Below are positions 60,781 to 64,000 of a DNA stretch of 64,000 bases, piece after piece. A program made the translations under genes and the position numbers. The notes below the pieces were generated by a model, which was given only the letters and a program-made list of their open reading frames with translations, was not told where the DNA came from and made no database searches. Positions within the stretch are counted from its first letter, which is position 1, and every line of letters starts with the position of its first letter. The stretch comes from Acinetobacter baretiae (GTDB taxonomy: Bacteria; Pseudomonadota; Gammaproteobacteria; Pseudomonadales; Moraxellaceae). The stretch covers positions 19,732 through 83,731 of the forward strand of contig NZ_VTDM01000018.1 in NCBI RefSeq assembly GCF_015627105.1, in the 5' to 3' direction.

Positions 60781-63549
60781 ATGAATATGTTGAAATACCT
60801 TCCTTGCATGACAGTTCTTGTTGTGCTCTTAACCCCTGTGTTTGGTCATTCAGAAATACTAAGCCCGATGCCAAAAATGACTTATGGCACATTAGATAAC
60901 GGACTTCAGTACACGATCGTACCACTTGCAGGCCAAGGAAATCGTATAGATATACGTTTACTGGTTAATGCAGGCGCACTTGAACAAACTTTAGAGCAAG
61001 ATGGTGTGGCGCATATGGTTGAACATATGGTATTTCATCACAGTAAAGAGCTTAACCAAGGTGTAGGGCATTACTTACAACAACAAGGGTGGCAAAGAGG
61101 TAAACATTATAATGCCGTCACGAATCATGAGCGCACCATGTTTATGATGAGTCCGCCAGATGGTAAAAAATCTTTAGACGTAAGCTTAAAAGCATTAAGT
61201 CAAATGGCCTATGCGAGTCAATTTAATCAAATTGAATTAGATCAAGAACGTCCAATTATTCTTGAAGAATGGCGTGGGAAATTAGGTGTTGCTGATCGTA
61301 TGAATGAGCAACGTTTGCAAGCGATTCGAAAAGATGCCTTATATACTCAGCGTTCGGTAGCTGGTACAGAGCAATCTATCCAAACCATGCCATTATCGCA
61401 ATTACAGACATTTTATCGAACATGGTATGTACCACAAAATATGCAAATTTTAGTTATTGGTGATGTCGATAGCCAGCATACAAAAAATCAAATTCAAAAA
61501 TATTTTAGTGCGCTACCACCAACAAATATTCCTCAAAAAGAAAATTATGATGTTGCGTTAAAAAACCAACTCAGAGTGGTGCAATTACAAGACAGTGAAA
61601 GCGGGAGTAGTCAAATTTCATATATCTATCGTTTTGCAGATCATTTGGCAAAACAAAATAGCCTTCAAGGGTTAAGACAACGTTTATTACAGCAAATAGC
61701 TCTAGAAGCTTTAACACAACAAATCAAACAACAGTCAAAAACTGGCCTTGATCCAATTAGCCATTTGGTTGTACGTAAATCAGATATTGGGCCAAATAGT
61801 TTTGCAGTCGGTATTTTTGCAGATGTTGTGCCAGGAGGGCATCAAGAGGCATTGCCAATATTACTTGAAGAAATTTCACGATTACAGCAAAATCCATTAT
61901 CAAACACACTTGTTACGCGTATTAAAAAGAACATACAAAATACAGCAGAGCAAATGATCCAAGCACCAGAACAACGAGAGTTTTCTGATTGGGTGCGAAA
62001 AATTGTTCCAGTATGGCAACAAAATCAAAATTATTTAGGCAGTGTCTATATTGGACAACAAGCACTACAACTTCTTCCAAGTATCAGTTACGACGACGTT
62101 AATCAGCAAGTGAATGATTGGTTAAACTCAACAGACCAATTAATACAGTACAGTGTACCGGGAATGACGAAAATTAATTTACCTCGTGCAAGCGATATTT
62201 TAGCACTTCAGCAGAAATACAAACATACACCACTTATGCTTAAAATATCAAAAGATATTGAAACACCGCAACTTTCTATCAAGAAAAATGTCGGAAAAAT
62301 AAGTGAAAAACACATCAAATCGACATCTAGTCAAGAATGGAAACTTAGTAATGGCGACCGAATAGTTTGGCTAAAAACAGAACTGGCCAAAGATAAAATC
62401 TACTTTACAGCACAAGCAGATGCAGGTTTTTTGCGTCAAGATTTAAATGCATGGCAAGCACAAATTGCGTCACAGTTACTGTCACAAACAGGACCTGAAC
62501 AATGGCAACAAGAACAGCTTCAGGCATGGAAGAAACAGAACAATGTTCAATTCTCAATTGAACAACAGCCACAAAAATTAGTTTTTTCAGGACAAGCATC
62601 AGAAAATAACATTACGCCACTGTTGCAGTTGTATGCTGCGACACAACAGCAGATAACTTTTAACACACATGTTTTAGCATCAGGCACGAGCATGCTTATG
62701 CGTAAAAAAGCATTAGAACAAACCTCCATTTCAGCCATAAAAAGTAAAGACATACAGCAACTAAGATTTAATCAAAAAAATATAGAGCCAAGTTTGGAGG
62801 ATCTCAAAAAACTGCAACCCAATGTATTAACACAGCAATGGAATAAAATACGAACCACACCCGTCACATTTTACATATTAAGTGCAAGAGAACCTGAAGC
62901 ATATCAACTCGACATAGAGCAATATCTTGCTGGCATTACACGACAAACATATATTGCACCCACCTCATATGTACAACAACAACCTGGCGTACTGAAAAAA
63001 GTAGCTGCAATTAATATTGAGCCTAGAGCTGAAGTCAGAGCGTGGAGTCAAAAGCAGTATATTTGGACCCCAGAAATTGCAATGCAGGTAAGCATCGTGA
63101 GAAATTTGGCAGAAAAATACCTGAAACACACATTAAGAGATCAAATACAGGGTATTTATCGTATGAAAATCAACAGTGAATTAGACGATACAAATAACCT
63201 GATCAAAACAGAAATTAGTTTTACTACTGCACCTCAGCGCACAGAGGAGCTTTGGAAGCAGACATTACTTACTTTAAATCAACTTTCAGATTTAATCACT
63301 CAAGAAGATATTCAAGAGCAAAAAAAATATTTTCAAGACAGTGAAAAAAATAAAGCACTTGATATTAATACACTACAACGAAGATTAATTTTGAGTGATC
63401 AACACTATAAAAATAGCAACTACTTAGAACAAGCAGGTCAACTTAGTCAACACATTGATGAAAACACGATTCGCCATTTAGCAAAACAAATTTTTGATCC
63501 TCAAAACTATGCGCTGTACATCACTACACCTCCAATAGATGTAAATTAA
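60781..63549 (+). CDS. Periplasmic M16 zinc metalloprotease (pitrilysin/FusC-like)
   Basis: Two-repeat inverzincin of 922 residues. The signal peptide ends at about VFGHS-EI (residues 1-24), so it should be periplasmic. The zinc motif HxxEH is HMVEH at 78-82, and the third ligand is in ERPIILEEWRGK (Glu162 or Glu163). The second half (about 500-920) is the inactive M16 repeat expected in the family. It digests peptides or small proteins in the closed chamber. It is downstream of tonB and a TonB-dependent receptor on the same strand, as FusC is in the Fus ferredoxin-import system. A PqqL-like role is an alternative reading. Start ATG 60781; ATG 60787 is equally good. Confidence 0.92.
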   Translation: MNMLKYLPCMTVLVVLLTPVFGHSEILSPMPKMTYGTLDNGLQYTIVPLAGQGNRIDIRLLVNAGALEQTLEQDGVAHMVEHMVFHHSKELNQGVGHYLQQQGWQRGKHYNAVTNHERTMFMMSPPDGKKSLDVSLKALSQMAYASQFNQIELDQERPIILEEWRGKLGVADRMNEQRLQAIRKDALYTQRSVAGTEQSIQTMPLSQLQTFYRTWYVPQNMQILVIGDVDSQHTKNQIQKYFSALPPTNIPQKENYDVALKNQLRVVQLQDSESGSSQISYIYRFADHLAKQNSLQGLRQRLLQQIALEALTQQIKQQSKTGLDPISHLVVRKSDIGPNSFAVGIFADVVPGGHQEALPILLEEISRLQQNPLSNTLVTRIKKNIQNTAEQMIQAPEQREFSDWVRKIVPVWQQNQNYLGSVYIGQQALQLLPSISYDDVNQQVNDWLNSTDQLIQYSVPGMTKINLPRASDILALQQKYKHTPLMLKISKDIETPQLSIKKNVGKISEKHIKSTSSQEWKLSNGDRIVWLKTELAKDKIYFTAQADAGFLRQDLNAWQAQIASQLLSQTGPEQWQQEQLQAWKKQNNVQFSIEQQPQKLVFSGQASENNITPLLQLYAATQQQITFNTHVLASGTSMLMRKKALEQTSISAIKSKDIQQLRFNQKNIEPSLEDLKKLQPNVLTQQWNKIRTTPVTFYILSAREPEAYQLDIEQYLAGITRQTYIAPTSYVQQQPGVLKKVAAINIEPRAEVRAWSQKQYIWTPEIAMQVSIVRNLAEKYLKHTLRDQIQGIYRMKINSELDDTNNLIKTEISFTTAPQRTEELWKQTLLTLNQLSDLITQEDIQEQKKYFQDSEKNKALDINTLQRRLILSDQHYKNSNYLEQAGQLSQHIDENTIRHLAKQIFDPQNYALYITTPPIDVN

Positions 63550-63572
63550 GCTCATAATGATCAAATAAACCT

Positions 63573-63617
63573 AAATAACGGTTTTTTTGCCCTCATTAAG
63601 AAAAAAAGGCGTTATTT
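63573..63617 (+). terminator. Inverted repeat after the M16 gene
   Basis: AAATAACG (63573-63580) and CGTTATTT (63610-63617) enclose a T-run and an A-run that can pair with each other. It lies 24 bp after the stop and may end the tonB-receptor-protease transcript. Confidence 0.5.
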
Positions 63618-63681
63618 AAGGGATTATTGTTTGAATAACGTTCGTTTGCAGACTAATTTTAAAAAAAGCATTATTTAGGGG

Positions 63682-63709
63682 TTGCAAAGGCTAGGGGATT
63701 ATATATAAT
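63682..63709 (+). promoter_or_regulatory. Upstream rrn promoter
   Basis: TTGCAA (63682-63687), 16-bp spacer, consensus TATAAT (63704-63709), preceded by A/T tracts like an UP element. Confidence 0.7.
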
Positions 63710-63842
63710 GCGTATCCATCGGCGGTGCTGTTGAGAGAAACTTCTTGATAAACAATAGCTTAGTTGATTAATTTAGGGTTTTGACTTTAAATTGATTGGT
63801 TGGGGTTGAGTTAAGTAGTTTAAAAAAACTTTCAAAAAGCAT

Positions 63843-63870
63843 TTGACAAACTTTGGAAACGGAGTAGAAT
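63843..63870 (+). promoter_or_regulatory. Downstream rrn promoter
   Basis: Consensus TTGACA (63843-63848), 16-bp spacer, TAGAAT (63865-63870). The short spacer and the position in tandem with the promoter at 63682 fit an rRNA operon. Confidence 0.75.
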
Positions 63871-64000
63871 GGCCGACCTAGCTTACTGATGACGAATCAG
63901 TTAGAAGATCATTAATAGAATTGAAGAACAACTTGTGTGGATTTTTACTGAGTTATCACTGATATGAAATACATATCATTGAAATGACTAGTAGAAATTT

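Larger units (their letters stand above)
63550..64000. other. Intergenic region and rRNA operon leader
   Basis: No coding region. The left part has AT-rich repeats related to AAATAACG (63573-63580 and, inverted, 63610-63617; a similar block near 63661-63682). The right part carries two promoters and a leader that I recognise as typical before Acinetobacter 16S rRNA genes. The mature 16S sequence itself does not begin inside the window. Confidence 0.6.

Overview
The window is a piece of an Acinetobacter chromosome. The reasons are the order murJ, two FKBP isomerases, a polysaccharide cluster, galU-ugd-pgi-galE and pgm; a divergent Ugd of the type I recall from Acinetobacter capsule loci; a PQQ membrane glucose dehydrogenase; a FruB-type fused PTS; low GC; and an rRNA leader at the right edge that resembles Acinetobacter rrn leaders. 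No insertion sequence, prophage, integrase or CRISPR array was seen. Family names come from motif recognition only; no database was searched.

Layout. 1-3.1 kb: lipid II flippase MurJ and two periplasmic FKBP isomerases on the opposite strand. 3.3-16.8 kb: one long plus-strand glycan cluster. It holds a UDP-HexNAc 6-dehydrogenase, a Wzx flippase, four glycosyltransferases, a UDP-HexNAcA 4-epimerase, an initiating phosphoglycosyl transferase, then galU, ugd, pgi and galE. It is closed by a terminator and faced by pgm/manB. The wza-wzb-wzc export genes usual next to fkpA, and any Wzy polymerase, are absent. 18.7-28.7 kb: glutamate symporter gltP, a permease-mmuM pair, the fruBKA operon and ybaK. 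28.7-34.5 kb: a loosely packed stretch with an MFS efflux pump, glucose dehydrogenase gcd and tRNA-Ser(GGA), separated by AT-rich gaps of about 500-850 bp. 34.6-41.4 kb: potassium transporter kup, a small exported protein, a secreted nuclease, and the znuA / zur-znuC-znuB zinc regulon with two Zur boxes in the divergent promoter. 41.5-48.8 kb: complete atpIBEFHAGDC operon. 48.9-57.2 kb: a hexose-6-P mutarotase-like protein, glutathione peroxidase, alkaline phosphatase, an orphan amino-acid binding protein, a candidate small RNA, tsaC-dprA-LysM, and def. 57.3-63.5 kb: a tonB, TonB-dependent receptor and M16 metalloprotease cassette. 63.6-64 kb: tandem promoters of an rRNA operon whose 16S gene would start beyond the window.

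How the genes work together. Pgi, Pgm, GalU, Ugd and GalE supply UDP-sugars, and the dehydrogenase/epimerase pair would give UDP-GlcNAcA/GalNAcA. The initiating transferase and the four glycosyltransferases can build an oligosaccharide of up to about five sugars on undecaprenyl phosphate, which Wzx flips. Without Wzy and Wza-Wzb-Wzc here, a short glycan for protein O-glycosylation, or capsule genes located elsewhere, are the main options. The most novel-looking unit is the tonB-receptor-M16 protease cassette. Its gene content parallels the Fus ferredoxin-import system of Pectobacterium and suggests uptake and periplasmic digestion of a proteinaceous ligand, possibly under iron control. Other points of note are a Ugd lacking the catalytic cysteine of the UDP-glucose dehydrogenase family, and RNA hairpins in three intergenic gaps of the atp operon.
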